Origin: Nocardioides sp. REDSEA-S33_B3
GTDB lineage: Bacteria > Actinomycetota > Actinomycetes > Propionibacteriales > Nocardioidaceae
Direction: 5' to 3'
NCBI GenBank assembly: GCA_001627335.1
Contig: LUPK01000012.1
Span: 43,851-107,850, forward strand
Length of the DNA stretch: 64,000 nucleotides
This document shows, one piece after another, positions 1 to 8,455 of this stretch. A program made the translations under genes and the position numbers. Each line of letters opens with the position of its first letter. The stretch's first letter is position 1. Under the pieces are notes generated by a model that had not been told where the DNA came from, did not search any database, and saw only the letters and a list, made by a program, of their open reading frames with translations.

Positions 1-405
1 TTCGCCACCGGTGGCAGGGTCCAGGTCAAGGAGGGCGACCTGGCCGGCGGGTTCTGGGTCGAGCCGACCGTCATCGCGGGGCTGGACAACTCCTCGCGCC
101 TGGCGCAGGAGGAGATCTTCGGACCCGTCCTCGTCGTCATCCCCCACGACGGCGACGACGACGCGGTCCGGATCGCCAACGACTCCGAGTTCGGTCTCTC
201 CGGCTCGGTCACCGGTGGCGACCTCGAGCGCGCCACGGCGGTCGCGCACCGCATCCGCACCGGCACCATCGCCGTCAACGGCGGCGTGTGGTTCAGCCCC
301 GACGCACCCTTCGGCGGCTACAAGCAGTCCGGCCTGGGCCGGGAGATGGGTGTCGCCGGCTTCGAGGAGTACCTCGAGACGAAGACCCTCGCCTTCCCCG
401 CCTGA
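1..405 (+). CDS. Aldehyde dehydrogenase, C-terminal part (5' end outside window)
   Basis: The last 134 codons of an NAD(P)+-dependent aldehyde dehydrogenase, which oxidises an aldehyde to a carboxylic acid in the cytoplasm. The conserved EEIFGPVL motif, whose Glu contacts the nicotinamide ribose, lies near residue 38 of the visible part. The C-terminal FGGYKQSGLGRE segment is also typical. The catalytic Cys would lie upstream, outside the window. It leads a run of same-strand catabolic genes, so it probably oxidises an aldehyde made in that pathway. The substrate cannot be read from the sequence. Confidence 0.93.
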   Translation, partial: FATGGRVQVKEGDLAGGFWVEPTVIAGLDNSSRLAQEEIFGPVLVVIPHDGDDDAVRIANDSEFGLSGSVTGGDLERATAVAHRIRTGTIAVNGGVWFSPDAPFGGYKQSGLGREMGVAGFEEYLETKTLAFPA

Positions 406-450
406 GACCGCCTGGGCGTGAGCCTGCGAACGCCCAGGGACGAGGTCGAA

Positions 451-509
451 GGTTGAGGAGCGTCGGCGCTGACCGAGCTTGCGAGGGACGCGCGACGCGT
501 CTCGAAACC
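451..509. repeat. Dispersed palindromic repeat, copy 1
   Basis: The ends GGTTGAGGAGCG and CGCGTCTCGAAACC form an imperfect inverted repeat between the aldehyde dehydrogenase and the SDR gene. The same ends occur at 27300-27360. Related shorter forms lie at 20743-20778, 30648-30709, 39293-39317 and 42861-42898. GAGCCTGCGAA just upstream (420-430) also recurs next to the copies at 27275 and 30674. Confidence 0.75.
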
Positions 510-544
510 CAGTCAGAACCACAGAGACAGTGAGAGAGCCAGCA

Positions 545-1294
545 ATGAGATTCCAGGACAAGGTCGCCGTCGTCACCGGCGCGGCGCAGGGCATCGGCGA
601 GGCCTACGCGAAGGCGCTGGCGGCCGAGGGGGCCGCGGTCGTCGTGGCCGACCTCAACGCGGACGCCGGCGAGCAGGTCGCCGAGCAGATCGAGGCCGAC
701 GGCGGCCGCGCGATCTTCGTGTCCACCGACGTGTCCAGCCACGAGTCGGCGGCCGCGATGGTGGAGGCGGCCGTGGCGGCGTACGGCGGCATCGACCTGC
801 TGGTCAACAACGCCGCGATCTACGGCGACATGGCCTTCGACCTGCTGATCAGCGTCGACTGGGACTACTACAAGAAGTTCATGAGCGTGAACATGGACGG
901 CGCGCTGGTGATGACCCGCGCGGTCTACCCCGAGATCGCCAAGCGCGGCGGTGGCGCGATCGTCAACCAGTCCTCGACCGCGGCCTACCTCTACTCCGGC
1001 TTCTACGGCCTGGCGAAGGTCGGCGTGAACGGGCTGACCCAGCAGCTGGCCCACGAGCTCGGCGGCCAGAAGATCCGCGTCAACGCGATCGCCCCGGGCC
1101 CGACCGACACCCAGGCCACGCGCACCCAGGCCGGCGACGCCGCCAAGGACATCGTGCGCAACAGCCTGGCGCTGAAGCGGATGGGCTCGGTCGACGACAT
1201 GGTCGGCGCCTGCCTCTACCTGCTCTCCGACGACGCGTCCTGGGTGACCGGGCAGATCCTGGCCGTCGACGGCGGCCAGACGTTCCGACTGTGA
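545..1294 (+). CDS. SDR family NAD(P)-dependent oxidoreductase
   Basis: A 249-residue classical short-chain dehydrogenase, probably an alcohol/ketone oxidoreductase. The N-terminal cofactor motif is TGAAQGIG (TGxxxGxG), followed by the NNAA structural motif (LVNNAAIYGD). The catalytic Ser lies in NQSS and the catalytic YxxxK is YGLAK. The C-terminal VDGGQ is typical of the family. ATG at 545 puts the Rossmann motif at the usual distance; an upstream in-frame start at 479 would add a non-conserved tail that overlaps a dispersed repeat. Its stop overlaps the next start (GTGA), which suggests translational coupling. Substrate unknown. Confidence 0.93.
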   Translation: MRFQDKVAVVTGAAQGIGEAYAKALAAEGAAVVVADLNADAGEQVAEQIEADGGRAIFVSTDVSSHESAAAMVEAAVAAYGGIDLLVNNAAIYGDMAFDLLISVDWDYYKKFMSVNMDGALVMTRAVYPEIAKRGGGAIVNQSSTAAYLYSGFYGLAKVGVNGLTQQLAHELGGQKIRVNAIAPGPTDTQATRTQAGDAAKDIVRNSLALKRMGSVDDMVGACLYLLSDDASWVTGQILAVDGGQTFRL

Positions 1295-2190
1295 CCGGGA
1301 CAGGGAGTGAGCCGGTGAGCGCGCCCGTGAAGGTCGGCTTCGTCGGTCTCGGCAACATCGGCAAGCCGATGGCGCTGCGGCTGGCGGCCGCCGACGGCAT
1401 CGACCTGGGGGTCTACGACGTCGCGACCGTCCCGCTCGAAGAGCTGGCCGCCGCCGGGGCCCACGTGGCCTCGTCGGTGGCCGACCTGGCCGCCGGCGTC
1501 GACGTGCTGTGCGTGATGGTGCGCGACGACGACCAGGTCCGCGACGTGATGGGGCAGGTGCTCGGCGTGGCTGGTGACCGGCTGACGGTCGTGGTCCACT
1601 CCACCGTCGCACCCGACACCCCGCGCCAGCTGGAGATGAGTGCGTCACGGCACGGGGTGAAGGTGCTCGACGCCCCGGTCTCCGGCGGCGGTATGGGCGC
1701 AGCCGAGGGCACGCTGGCGATCCTCGTCGGCGGCTCGGACGAGGCCTTCGCCGCGGCGCGTCCGGTGCTCGACGCGATGAGCACCAAGGTCGTCCACGCC
1801 GGTGCCATCGGTGCGGGCACGAAGCTCAAGCTGGCCCGCAACCTGATGCACTTCGTCGCGTTCACCGCCGCCACGGAGGCCCAGCGCCTCGCCGAGGCGG
1901 CCGGGCTGGACCTGCGGGCGCTGGGTGACGTGGTCCGTCACACCGACGCCGTCACCGGTGGCCCCGGCGCGATCATGCACCGCGAGACCACGGCGCCGAT
2001 CGCGCCCGACGACTTCTGGTTCGGCGTCTTCGAGCACGTGGTGGCGCTGGGGGAGAAGGACCTGACCTTCGCGACCGCGCTCGCCGACGAGCTTGGCGTC
2101 GACACTCCCTTGGCCAGGCTCGCCCTGGAGCGCCTCGCTCCCGGGTTGGGCATGCCCCACTCCGCACTCGTGAGCGAGGAGAACGCATGA
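1291..2190 (+). CDS. NAD(P)-dependent beta-hydroxyacid dehydrogenase (3-hydroxyisobutyrate dehydrogenase-like)
   Basis: A 299-residue member of the 6-phosphogluconate/3-hydroxyisobutyrate dehydrogenase superfamily, which oxidises beta-hydroxyacids with NAD(P)+. Visible motifs are the N-terminal GLGNIGKPM dinucleotide fold (residues about 17-25), the substrate-binding DAPVSGGGMGA near residue 127, and the catalytic-Lys region GAGTKLKLARN near residue 172. The all-helical C-terminal half is also present. The GTG start overlaps the SDR stop; a GTG at 1315 is an alternative. It is followed by an ATGA overlap with the next gene, so it is an inner member of a coupled operon. Exact substrate unknown. 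Confidence 0.88.
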   Translation: MTGTGSEPVSAPVKVGFVGLGNIGKPMALRLAAADGIDLGVYDVATVPLEELAAAGAHVASSVADLAAGVDVLCVMVRDDDQVRDVMGQVLGVAGDRLTVVVHSTVAPDTPRQLEMSASRHGVKVLDAPVSGGGMGAAEGTLAILVGGSDEAFAAARPVLDAMSTKVVHAGAIGAGTKLKLARNLMHFVAFTAATEAQRLAEAAGLDLRALGDVVRHTDAVTGGPGAIMHRETTAPIAPDDFWFGVFEHVVALGEKDLTFATALADELGVDTPLARLALERLAPGLGMPHSALVSEENA

Positions 2191-2585
2191 GCAAGTTCGA
2201 GGGTCTCCCCGAGATCCGCCGCAAGGGCCTGGAGAAGATGGAGCAGGTCTACGGCTTCGAGATGTCCGACGGCGAGGGCGACTTCTTCCGCTACACCGCC
2301 GACCACCTCTTCGGTGACGTGTGGAACCGCCCCGGCCTCTCCGACCGCGACCGCCGACTGCTGCTGATCGGCCTGCTGGCCGGCAAGGGGTACGCCGACG
2401 TGCTGGGCATCCAGGTGCCGGCCGCCCTGGCCAACGACGAGCTCGACGCGCAGGCGCTGCGCGAGATCGTCATCATGGTCTGCCACTACGCCGGCTGGCC
2501 CGACGGCGCCAAGCTGAACGCGGTCGTCGAGGACGCCATCGGCAAGGCGGAGCGGGCCAAGGCGAAGGCGGCTGCCGCGGAGTGA
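2187..2585 (+). CDS. Carboxymuconolactone decarboxylase family protein
   Basis: A 132-residue all-helical protein of the CMD/AhpD-like fold. The stretch with DRDRRLLLIGLL followed by VCHYAGWPDGAK resembles gamma-carboxymuconolactone decarboxylases. The CxxC pair of peroxidase-type AhpD proteins is absent, so a decarboxylase or ring-opening role in catabolism is more likely than peroxide reduction. It starts inside the stop of the preceding dehydrogenase and its own stop overlaps the next GTG. The position between dehydrogenases and hydrolases supports a catabolic role, but the reaction is inferred only from family. Confidence 0.82.
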   Translation: MSKFEGLPEIRRKGLEKMEQVYGFEMSDGEGDFFRYTADHLFGDVWNRPGLSDRDRRLLLIGLLAGKGYADVLGIQVPAALANDELDAQALREIVIMVCHYAGWPDGAKLNAVVEDAIGKAERAKAKAAAAE

Positions 2586-3892
2586 GGACTGCCGATCTCG
2601 AGCCGATCCCGGCCGGTGACCACCGGCTCCACGGAGCGCGGGCGCCCCTCGACCTGGCCGCAGCGGGCTGGGACGAGGAGGAGTGGACCGCCTCGGGAAC
2701 GGCCGCGTCCCCGAGCGGGGCCGAAGCGGCGTACGCCGTCAGGGTGCTCGTACGCCGACCCGCCGCAGCCTCCGCGAGCGGGACACTGTGCGCGGAGTGG
2801 CTCAACGTCAGCTCCGGCGCTGAGGCGGCGCCGGAGTGGACCTACCTCGCTGAGGAGCTGGTGCGCGCGGGGCATGCCTGGGCCGGTGTCTCGGCGCAGG
2901 TCGTCGGTGTCTCCGGGGGCGCCGGCTCGGTGGCCGTCGACGGGGGCGCGCCGCCGGCCGCCCCGGGGTTGGTCGGCGCGGACCCGGAGCGCTACGGCCA
3001 CCTCGTCCACCCGGGTGACGCCTGGTGCCACGACATCTACGTGCAGGTCTCCCGTGCCGTGCGGGACCTGGTCTCGGCCAGCCTGGTGCTGGCGGTCGGC
3101 GAGTCGCAGTCGGCCTGCATGCTGGCGCGGCACCTGGTGTCCGTGCACGGACTGGAGTCGCCGTTCGGGGGGTACCTCGTGCACTCCCGCGCCGGGTCGA
3201 TCCCACGCCGGGTGCCGGAGGCGACGCAGCACACGATGGCCGACGTGCTGGCACAGCGGCCGGGCCGGCTGCCCGACGACCTGGTGCCGACCCTGGTGGT
3301 GCAGACCGAGACCGACGTGATCGGGCGGATGCGCTCCCTCCCGGCCCGGCAGCTCGACGGGCCGATGCTGCGGACCTGGGAGGTCGCCGGCACCGCGCAC
3401 GCCGACAAGTTCCAGATCGACGCCTTCGAGGACCTGCTCGGCTGTCCCACGCCGGTCAACCGGGGGCAGCAGGTCTACGTGCTCCGCGCCGGGTTGCGTG
3501 CGCTGGAGGAGTGGGCGCGTGACGGCGCCCCGCCGCCCGCGGCGCAGCCGCTGGTGGTGGAGGGGGGCAAGGGTGCTGAGTCCTACGCCGTCGACGACCT
3601 CGGCAACGTGCTCGGTGGCGTGCGCACACCGGCGGTCGACGCGGCGGTCGAGCGGCTCAGCGGGTTCGCCCCGGAGGGCGCGTCCCTGATCTGCCAGCTC
3701 TTCGGGTCGACGACGCCGCTGCCGGTCGAGTCGCTGCGGTCGCGGTGGGGGACCGCGGAGCAGTACCTCGCGGCGTACGCGCGGGCGACGGAGGCGATGA
3801 TCGCGGCCGGGTTCGCCTGTCCGGAGGATCGACAGGCGATCCTGTCCGAGGCGCGGCCCGGGGCCTTGACCGGCAACCAAGACCCTTCTTGA
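2582..3892 (+). CDS. Alpha/beta hydrolase domain-containing protein (Abhydrolase_10-like)
   Basis: A 436-residue predicted serine hydrolase. The nucleophile elbow is GESQSA near residue 174. A TETDV stretch could hold the acid, and GTAHADKF near residue 270 supplies a plausible catalytic His. The length and motif spacing fit the large alpha/beta-hydrolase group annotated only as domain-containing proteins. No signal peptide is visible, so it is probably cytoplasmic. The GTG start overlaps the stop of the CMD-like gene. It probably hydrolyses an ester or lactone intermediate of the same pathway; this is inferred from context. Confidence 0.78.
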   Translation: MRTADLEPIPAGDHRLHGARAPLDLAAAGWDEEEWTASGTAASPSGAEAAYAVRVLVRRPAAASASGTLCAEWLNVSSGAEAAPEWTYLAEELVRAGHAWAGVSAQVVGVSGGAGSVAVDGGAPPAAPGLVGADPERYGHLVHPGDAWCHDIYVQVSRAVRDLVSASLVLAVGESQSACMLARHLVSVHGLESPFGGYLVHSRAGSIPRRVPEATQHTMADVLAQRPGRLPDDLVPTLVVQTETDVIGRMRSLPARQLDGPMLRTWEVAGTAHADKFQIDAFEDLLGCPTPVNRGQQVYVLRAGLRALEEWARDGAPPPAAQPLVVEGGKGAESYAVDDLGNVLGGVRTPAVDAAVERLSGFAPEGASLICQLFGSTTPLPVESLRSRWGTAEQYLAAYARATEAMIAAGFACPEDRQAILSEARPGALTGNQDPS

Positions 3893-3900
3893 ATCGCCGG

Positions 3901-5754
3901 GTGAGCGCTGTGACCTACGACACCATCTTCCGCGGCGGCCTGTGGTTCGACGGCACGGGTGCCGAGCCGGCCGTGCGCGACCTCGGCATCCTCGACGGCC
4001 GCGTCGCCGCCGTGTCCGCGACCCCCCTCGAGGCAGGGCCCGACACCGAGGTGGTGGAGGCCGCCGGGCGCTGGGTGATGCCGGGCATGGTGGACATCCA
4101 CACCCACTACGACGTCGAGGTCCTCGAGGGTCCGGGTCTCTCGGAGTCGCTGCGGCACGGGGTGACCACGCTGCTCCTCGGGTCGTGCTCGCTCTCGACG
4201 GTGCACGTCGACCCGGTCGATGCCGGTGACCTGTTCGGCCGGGTCGAGGCGATTCCGCGCCAGCACGTCATCGGCGCGTTGCAGCGCATCCGCGAGTCCG
4301 GCGAGGGCTGGGACGGCCCGTCGTCGTACGTCGCCGCGCTGGAGCGCCGGGCGCTCGGCCCCAACCTGGCGGCGTTCGTCGGCCACTCCGACCTGCGCAC
4401 CGCGGTGATGGGGCTGGACCGGGCGACCCGCAAGCAGGTGCGGCCCAGCCGCGCCGAGCAGCGGCGGATGGAGCAGATGCTCACCGACGCGCTGGACTCC
4501 GGGTTCGTGGGGATGTCGGCCCAGCAGCTGCTCTTCGACAAGCTCGACGGCGACCTGTGCCGCTCGCGCACGTTGCCCTCGACGTACGCGAAGGGCCGCG
4601 AGATGCGACCGCTGCGCTCGATCCTGCGTCGGCGCGGTCGGGTGCTGCAGGCCGGACCCGACGCCAGCCACCCGCACACCATCGTCACCCAGGCGCTCGG
4701 GTCGATCGGTTGGGGCAAGCAGAAGCCGCTGCGCACCAGCCTGCTCTCAGCCGCCGACATCAAGGCGATCCCGTTCATCATCCACCTGATGAACCTGCTG
4801 GGCGGCGTCGTCAACCGCCTCGGCGCCGACTTCCGCTGGCAGCACCTGCCGGTGCCCTTCGAGGTCTACGCCGACGGCATCGACCTGGTGATCTTCGAGG
4901 AGTTCGGGTCCGGGGCCACCGCGCTGCACCTGCAGGAGCAGGCGGCCCGTGAGGAGCTCTTCCGCTCCGAGGACTACCGGCGCGCCTTCCGCAAGGACTA
5001 CGAGTCGAAGTACGGCCCCCGCGTGTGGCACCGCGACTTCTTCGACGCCGAGATCGTCGCGTGCCCCGACGCCTCGGTGATCGGCAAGTCCTTCGGGCAG
5101 GTCGGCCTGGAGCGCGGGGGGCTGCACCCCGTCGACGCGTTCCTCGACCTGGTGATCGAGCACGGCACGGCGATGCGCTGGCGCACCACGATCTCCAACC
5201 ACCGCCCGCGGATCCTGCAGAAGATAGCCCAGAGCCCGCACGTGCAGATGGGCTTCTCCGACGCCGGCGCGCACCTGCGCAACATGGCGTTCTACAACTT
5301 CGGTCTCCGGCTGCTCAAGCACGTCCGGGACGCCGAGCGCGCCGGTCGTCCGTTCCTCACCGTCGCCCAGGCCGTGCACCGGGTCACCGGCGAGCTGGCC
5401 GAGTTCTACGACATCGACGCCGGGCACCTGCGCGTCGGTGACCGCGCCGACGTGCTCGTCGTCGACCCCGAGCGGCTCGACGCCTCTCTGGAGAAGTACG
5501 CCGAGGAGCCGGTCGCCCAGTACGGCGGGCTGTCACGGATGGTCAACCGCAACGACGCCACCGTGCCGTTGGTGATGGTGGCCGGTCAGGTCGTCGTCCG
5601 CGACGGCGTACCGACCTCGCTGGTCGGGACTCAGCGGACCGGGTCGTTCCTCCGGGCCGGGCAGCGCTCGAGCATCCCGGCGAGAGCGGAGGCCTCGGGG
5701 TCGTCCACGGCCAGCGACCAGGCGTCCTTGACCGCGACCCAGGTCAGCGCGTAG
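3901..5754 (+). CDS. N-acyl-D-amino-acid deacylase-like amidohydrolase with an unusual C-terminal run-on
   Basis: A 617-residue metal-dependent amidohydrolase of the D-aminoacylase group. The HTHYD metal motif lies near residue 66 after MPGMVDI. SDAGAHLRN near residue 460 supplies the late metal-binding Asp, and ADVLVVD is the typical return to the small beta domain. Family members usually end near LRAG, here about position 5670. This frame continues for roughly 28 more codons through the antisense of the HNH nuclease gene, so the ancestral stop may be lost. GTG 3901 follows the hydrolase stop by 8 nt. The domain architecture suggests C-N bond hydrolysis of an N-acyl or cyclic amide. Confidence 0.85.
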   Translation: MSAVTYDTIFRGGLWFDGTGAEPAVRDLGILDGRVAAVSATPLEAGPDTEVVEAAGRWVMPGMVDIHTHYDVEVLEGPGLSESLRHGVTTLLLGSCSLSTVHVDPVDAGDLFGRVEAIPRQHVIGALQRIRESGEGWDGPSSYVAALERRALGPNLAAFVGHSDLRTAVMGLDRATRKQVRPSRAEQRRMEQMLTDALDSGFVGMSAQQLLFDKLDGDLCRSRTLPSTYAKGREMRPLRSILRRRGRVLQAGPDASHPHTIVTQALGSIGWGKQKPLRTSLLSAADIKAIPFIIHLMNLLGGVVNRLGADFRWQHLPVPFEVYADGIDLVIFEEFGSGATALHLQEQAAREELFRSEDYRRAFRKDYESKYGPRVWHRDFFDAEIVACPDASVIGKSFGQVGLERGGLHPVDAFLDLVIEHGTAMRWRTTISNHRPRILQKIAQSPHVQMGFSDAGAHLRNMAFYNFGLRLLKHVRDAERAGRPFLTVAQAVHRVTGELAEFYDIDAGHLRVGDRADVLVVDPERLDASLEKYAEEPVAQYGGLSRMVNRNDATVPLVMVAGQVVVRDGVPTSLVGTQRTGSFLRAGQRSSIPARAEASGSSTASDQASLTATQVSA

Positions 5755-6365
5755 TCGCACTGGAGCTCCTGCTTCGGGAGCCAGGCGGCGGGGTCGTCGT
5801 CGCCCTTGGACTGGTTGACCGCGCCGTCGGAGGCGACCAGCACGCCCAGGTCGTTGGCGTAGCGCTCGCGTCGGGCGTCGCTCCACCCGCTCGCCCCTGA
5901 GCGCCAGGCCTCCGCCAGCGGCACGACGTGGTCGATCTGCACGGCCTGGGCCTGCGCCGGGTCCTTCATGTCGGTCATGACCAGGCGGGCCCCGGTGTAG
6001 GGGTCGACCCAGGTGCCGGCCAGCACGTCGTGGTTGCACGCACCCTGCGGTGCGGTCTCGACGGTGCCGGGCTCGGCGTCGCGCAGCAGCACGTCGTCGC
6101 GCTGGTTGCAGCCGTTGCCGTCCACGTCGGCCCATGCCTCGCCGAAGGCGTCGCGGTCGTAGTCGGGGCCGTCGGGCCATCGCTCCACCCGCGGCAACCG
6201 CTCCAGCGCCGCCAGCGCCTCGGTGGGGGAGAGCTGCACGACCTCGGGTGCGCCTGGTGCCGGGGTGCCGCCGAGACCGGGTCCGCTGCCGGTCCACGAG
6301 TTGATGCCGGCGACGGCCACCACGACGAGCACCGCGACGACGACGATCCCCGGCAGCCTCTTCAC
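5631..6365 (-). CDS. Secreted or membrane-anchored HNH endonuclease family protein (DUF1524/GmrSD C-terminal type)
   Basis: A predicted extracytoplasmic nuclease of about 244 residues. The N-terminus is basic then strongly hydrophobic (KRLPGIVVVAVLVVVAVAG), a signal peptide or anchor. The nuclease core shows QIDHVVPLAEAW (HNH His), NDLGVLVASDGAVNQSKGD (Asn) and QCDYALTWVAVK, the usual signature of these secreted proteins. GTG at 6365 gives a compact signal peptide with GGGAG upstream; GTG at 6395 is the alternative. Its last 41 codons overlap the amidohydrolase gene on the other strand. It lies outside the integrated element, just beyond attL. Confidence 0.85.
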   Translation of the reverse strand: MKRLPGIVVVAVLVVVAVAGINSWTGSGPGLGGTPAPGAPEVVQLSPTEALAALERLPRVERWPDGPDYDRDAFGEAWADVDGNGCNQRDDVLLRDAEPGTVETAPQGACNHDVLAGTWVDPYTGARLVMTDMKDPAQAQAVQIDHVVPLAEAWRSGASGWSDARRERYANDLGVLVASDGAVNQSKGDDDPAAWLPKQELQCDYALTWVAVKDAWSLAVDDPEASALAGMLERCPARRNDPVR

Positions 6366-6493
6366 GCCCCGAAGGCTCCCACGCACCACCGACACCGGAG
6401 CCCGCCGCCCGGGACGTCATGCACCCCGCAGCAGTGGACGTCCCGTCCGTATGACGTCCCACGGCGCCGGCCGCAGATGGTCCGGGAACGACT

Positions 6494-6522
6494 CAGGCCC
6501 CGGTCGGGGGGACCGGGGCCTG
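6494..6522 (-). terminator. Hairpin downstream of the original tRNA-Val locus
   Basis: A perfect 12-bp stem (CAGGCCCCGGTC / GACCGGGGCCTG) with a 5-base loop. It lies just beyond attL on the chromosomal side, where the native terminator of the minus-strand tRNA-Val gene would have been before the element inserted. There is no long T tract. Confidence 0.6.
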
Positions 6523-6526
6523 GATG

Positions 6527-6555
6527 CTGGTGGGCGATACTGGGTTTGAACCAGT
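6527..6555. repeat. attL, left attachment repeat (3' end of tRNA-Val)
   Basis: A 29-bp sequence identical to 15805-15833, the 3' end (T arm, acceptor and encoded CCA) of the intact tRNA-Val(GAC) gene. The pair bounds a segment that starts with an integrase gene. Bases on both sides of the repeat differ between the two copies, which defines the core. The 6366-6704 stretch holds no gene: it contains the hairpin, this repeat, two arm-type repeats and the integrase upstream region. Confidence 0.88.
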
Positions 6556-6581
6556 CTTTTCGCTCGGTGGTCGGTACTGGA

Positions 6582-6611
6582 CTGACCTGCTGAAACACGC
6601 CTCTGACCTGC
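6582..6611. promoter_or_regulatory. Paired direct repeats near attL (putative integrase/Xis arm sites)
   Basis: CTGACCTGC occurs at 6582-6590 and 6603-6611, 21 bp apart, or two helical turns on the same DNA face. Near attR the same word is seen as CTGACTTGC (15768-15776) and inverted as GCAGGTCAG (15783-15791). The placement just inside both att cores fits arm-type binding sites of a tyrosine recombinase or excisionase. This is inferred, not shown. Confidence 0.5.
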
Positions 6612-6704
6612 GTTGTTGCGACACAGTATCGCGGCATCCACCGGAACTCAACGGAATCGAATAGGGTGTGTTTTGTCCACGTTGAGTCCACGAACGGATC
6701 CCTC

Positions 6705-7961
6705 ATGCCCCGTCCGAAGACCGGTAGGCCGTCCTCCGGCACCGTCGAGAAGCTGCCCTCAGGGCGCTACCGGGTCCGCTTCACCGGCCCCGACGGTGCG
6801 CGCCACAAGGCCCCGGTGACGTTCGAGGACGTGAAGGCCGCGCGGCTCTGGCTCGACCGTGAGATGAAGTCGATCGAGAACGACCCCGAGGGTTGGCAGT
6901 CGCCCGAGCAGCGGCAGGCCGGACGGAAGGTCCAGGCGCTCACGTTCGGTGAGTACGCCGAGCAGTGGCTGGCCGGTCGCAAGGTCCGAGGTCGCCCGCT
7001 GGCCGATCGCACCCGCGATCACTACCGGGACCTGCTTGACCGTCACATCCTGCCGGCGTTCGGCGAGCGAGCCTTGACCTCGATCACGCACGAGCACGTC
7101 GACCACTGGTACGAGCGCACGCTGATCGAGCGGCCGACCATGCGGGCCCATGCCTACTCGCTCCTGCGGACCATCCTCGGCACCGCCGTCGACCGCGGGC
7201 TGCTCAAGACCGCCAACCCCGCGAAGGTGCGCGGCGCCGGCAACGTCGAGCGATCGCACCGCCCGCGCCCCGCGACCCTGGCCCAGCTCGAGACCATCGC
7301 CGCCGAGATGCCCGAGCGGCGTCGGCTGATGATCCTGCTGGCCGCGTGGTGTGCCCTCCGGTTCGGCGAGCTGGCCGAGCTGCGCCGTGGCGACGTCGAC
7401 ACCAAGGCCGGGGTGATCCGGGTACGCCGGGGGGTCGTGCGCGTCAAGGCCACCGAGGAGGACGGGACCACGAGGATGGTCAGGAAGGTGAAGGCCCCGA
7501 AGTCGGCGGCCGGTGTCCGTGACGTGGCGATCCCGCCCCACCTCCTGCCCGCCGTGCGCGCGCACCTCCTCGAGCACGCCGCCCCCGGGAAGGACGGACT
7601 GCTGTTCCCCGGCCGCATCGAGCACGACGCCGACGGCAAGGTGGTGGCCGTCCATCACCTGTCCTCGACCGCGTTCTACGGCCGCGAGGCGATCCTGACC
7701 AAGGACGGTGCGGTGAAGCGGAAGGGGACCGGCTACTACGAGGCCAGGCGGGTCGCAGGCCGCACCGACCTGAAGTTCCACGACCTCCGGCACACCGGGG
7801 CCACGCTCGCCGCGCAGACCGGTGCGACGCTGGCCGAACTGATGAACCGGCTAGGGCACTCCACGCCCGGGGCCGCGATGCGCTACCAGCACGCGGCGGC
7901 CGAGCGGGACGCCGAGATCGCGCGGCGTCTCTCTGCAATGGTCGAGGTGGCGGGCGAGTGA
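6705..7961 (+). CDS. int: Tyrosine recombinase (site-specific integrase)
   Basis: A 418-residue phage-type integrase that would insert and excise the element at tRNA-Val. An N-terminal arm-binding region (SGRYRVRF) is followed by a SAM-like core-binding domain (residues about 80-165) and the catalytic domain. Catalytic residues visible are Arg in CALRFGEL, the HDLRHTG box, the His of LGHSTPGA and the nucleophile Tyr in AMRYQH. ATG 6705 is preferred because MPRPKTGRPS begins a typical actinobacterial integrase N-terminus; GTG 6666 is an alternative. It lies just inside attL, as expected. The stop overlaps the next GTG. Confidence 0.95.
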   Translation: MPRPKTGRPSSGTVEKLPSGRYRVRFTGPDGARHKAPVTFEDVKAARLWLDREMKSIENDPEGWQSPEQRQAGRKVQALTFGEYAEQWLAGRKVRGRPLADRTRDHYRDLLDRHILPAFGERALTSITHEHVDHWYERTLIERPTMRAHAYSLLRTILGTAVDRGLLKTANPAKVRGAGNVERSHRPRPATLAQLETIAAEMPERRRLMILLAAWCALRFGELAELRRGDVDTKAGVIRVRRGVVRVKATEEDGTTRMVRKVKAPKSAAGVRDVAIPPHLLPAVRAHLLEHAAPGKDGLLFPGRIEHDADGKVVAVHHLSSTAFYGREAILTKDGAVKRKGTGYYEARRVAGRTDLKFHDLRHTGATLAAQTGATLAELMNRLGHSTPGAAMRYQHAAAERDAEIARRLSAMVEVAGE

Positions 7962-8365
7962 CCCGCGACGACGTTCCCACGGAGGAGTTGGGGCACGACG
8001 GTCGCGTCGATCGTCGGCGCCGGAACCCTCAGGGACGCGATGCATTCGGCGCAACGGCGGCCCCCGCCACTGCGGTCGAGCTTCGGTGTGGAGCGCTGAC
8101 GGGACGCAGCAAGGTCTGCGCCCGCGAGTTGGGCAAGGTCTGGAACGACGACGGCGAGACCACCATCAGCCTGGCGCTGCTCGGACACACTGGTCAGTGG
8201 CCGCTAGGCGAGGTGGTGCGCCAGGACGACCGCACTGTGGGAGTCCATTGTCCTCAGCACGGAGCCGCAAGGGTTCATGAGCGGGTGCTCGTCGCCGCTG
8301 CGGGATCGACGCGCCGTTTCCTGCGCTTAGACGTGACTGCCGGTCTGATCGGGCTACCCTCGTAG
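7958..8365 (+). CDS. Hypothetical protein of the integrated element, Cys-containing
   Basis: A 135-residue protein of unknown function, GTGA-coupled to the integrase. The first 40 residues are polar and poorly structured. The remainder has RCGALTGRSKVC and VHCPQHG, which together could form one zinc site. No membrane segment is seen. The gene position and codon usage look real, but I recognise no family. It may be a small accessory DNA-binding protein of the element; this is a guess from position. Confidence 0.6.
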   Translation: MTRDDVPTEELGHDGRVDRRRRNPQGRDAFGATAAPATAVELRCGALTGRSKVCARELGKVWNDDGETTISLALLGHTGQWPLGEVVRQDDRTVGVHCPQHGAARVHERVLVAAAGSTRRFLRLDVTAGLIGLPS

Positions 8366-8455
8366 TAGCCAGGCGCGCAGCGCCGGTCAGCCCAGGCGGA
8401 CACCGCCCCTTCCCGGTAGGGCCCGGACCAACTTCGCATCCCCGAAGAGGTCCAC

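Noticed and set aside
5631..6365. HNH nuclease as cargo of the integrated element
   Set aside because: It lies outside attL on the chromosomal side, beyond the native tRNA terminator hairpin.
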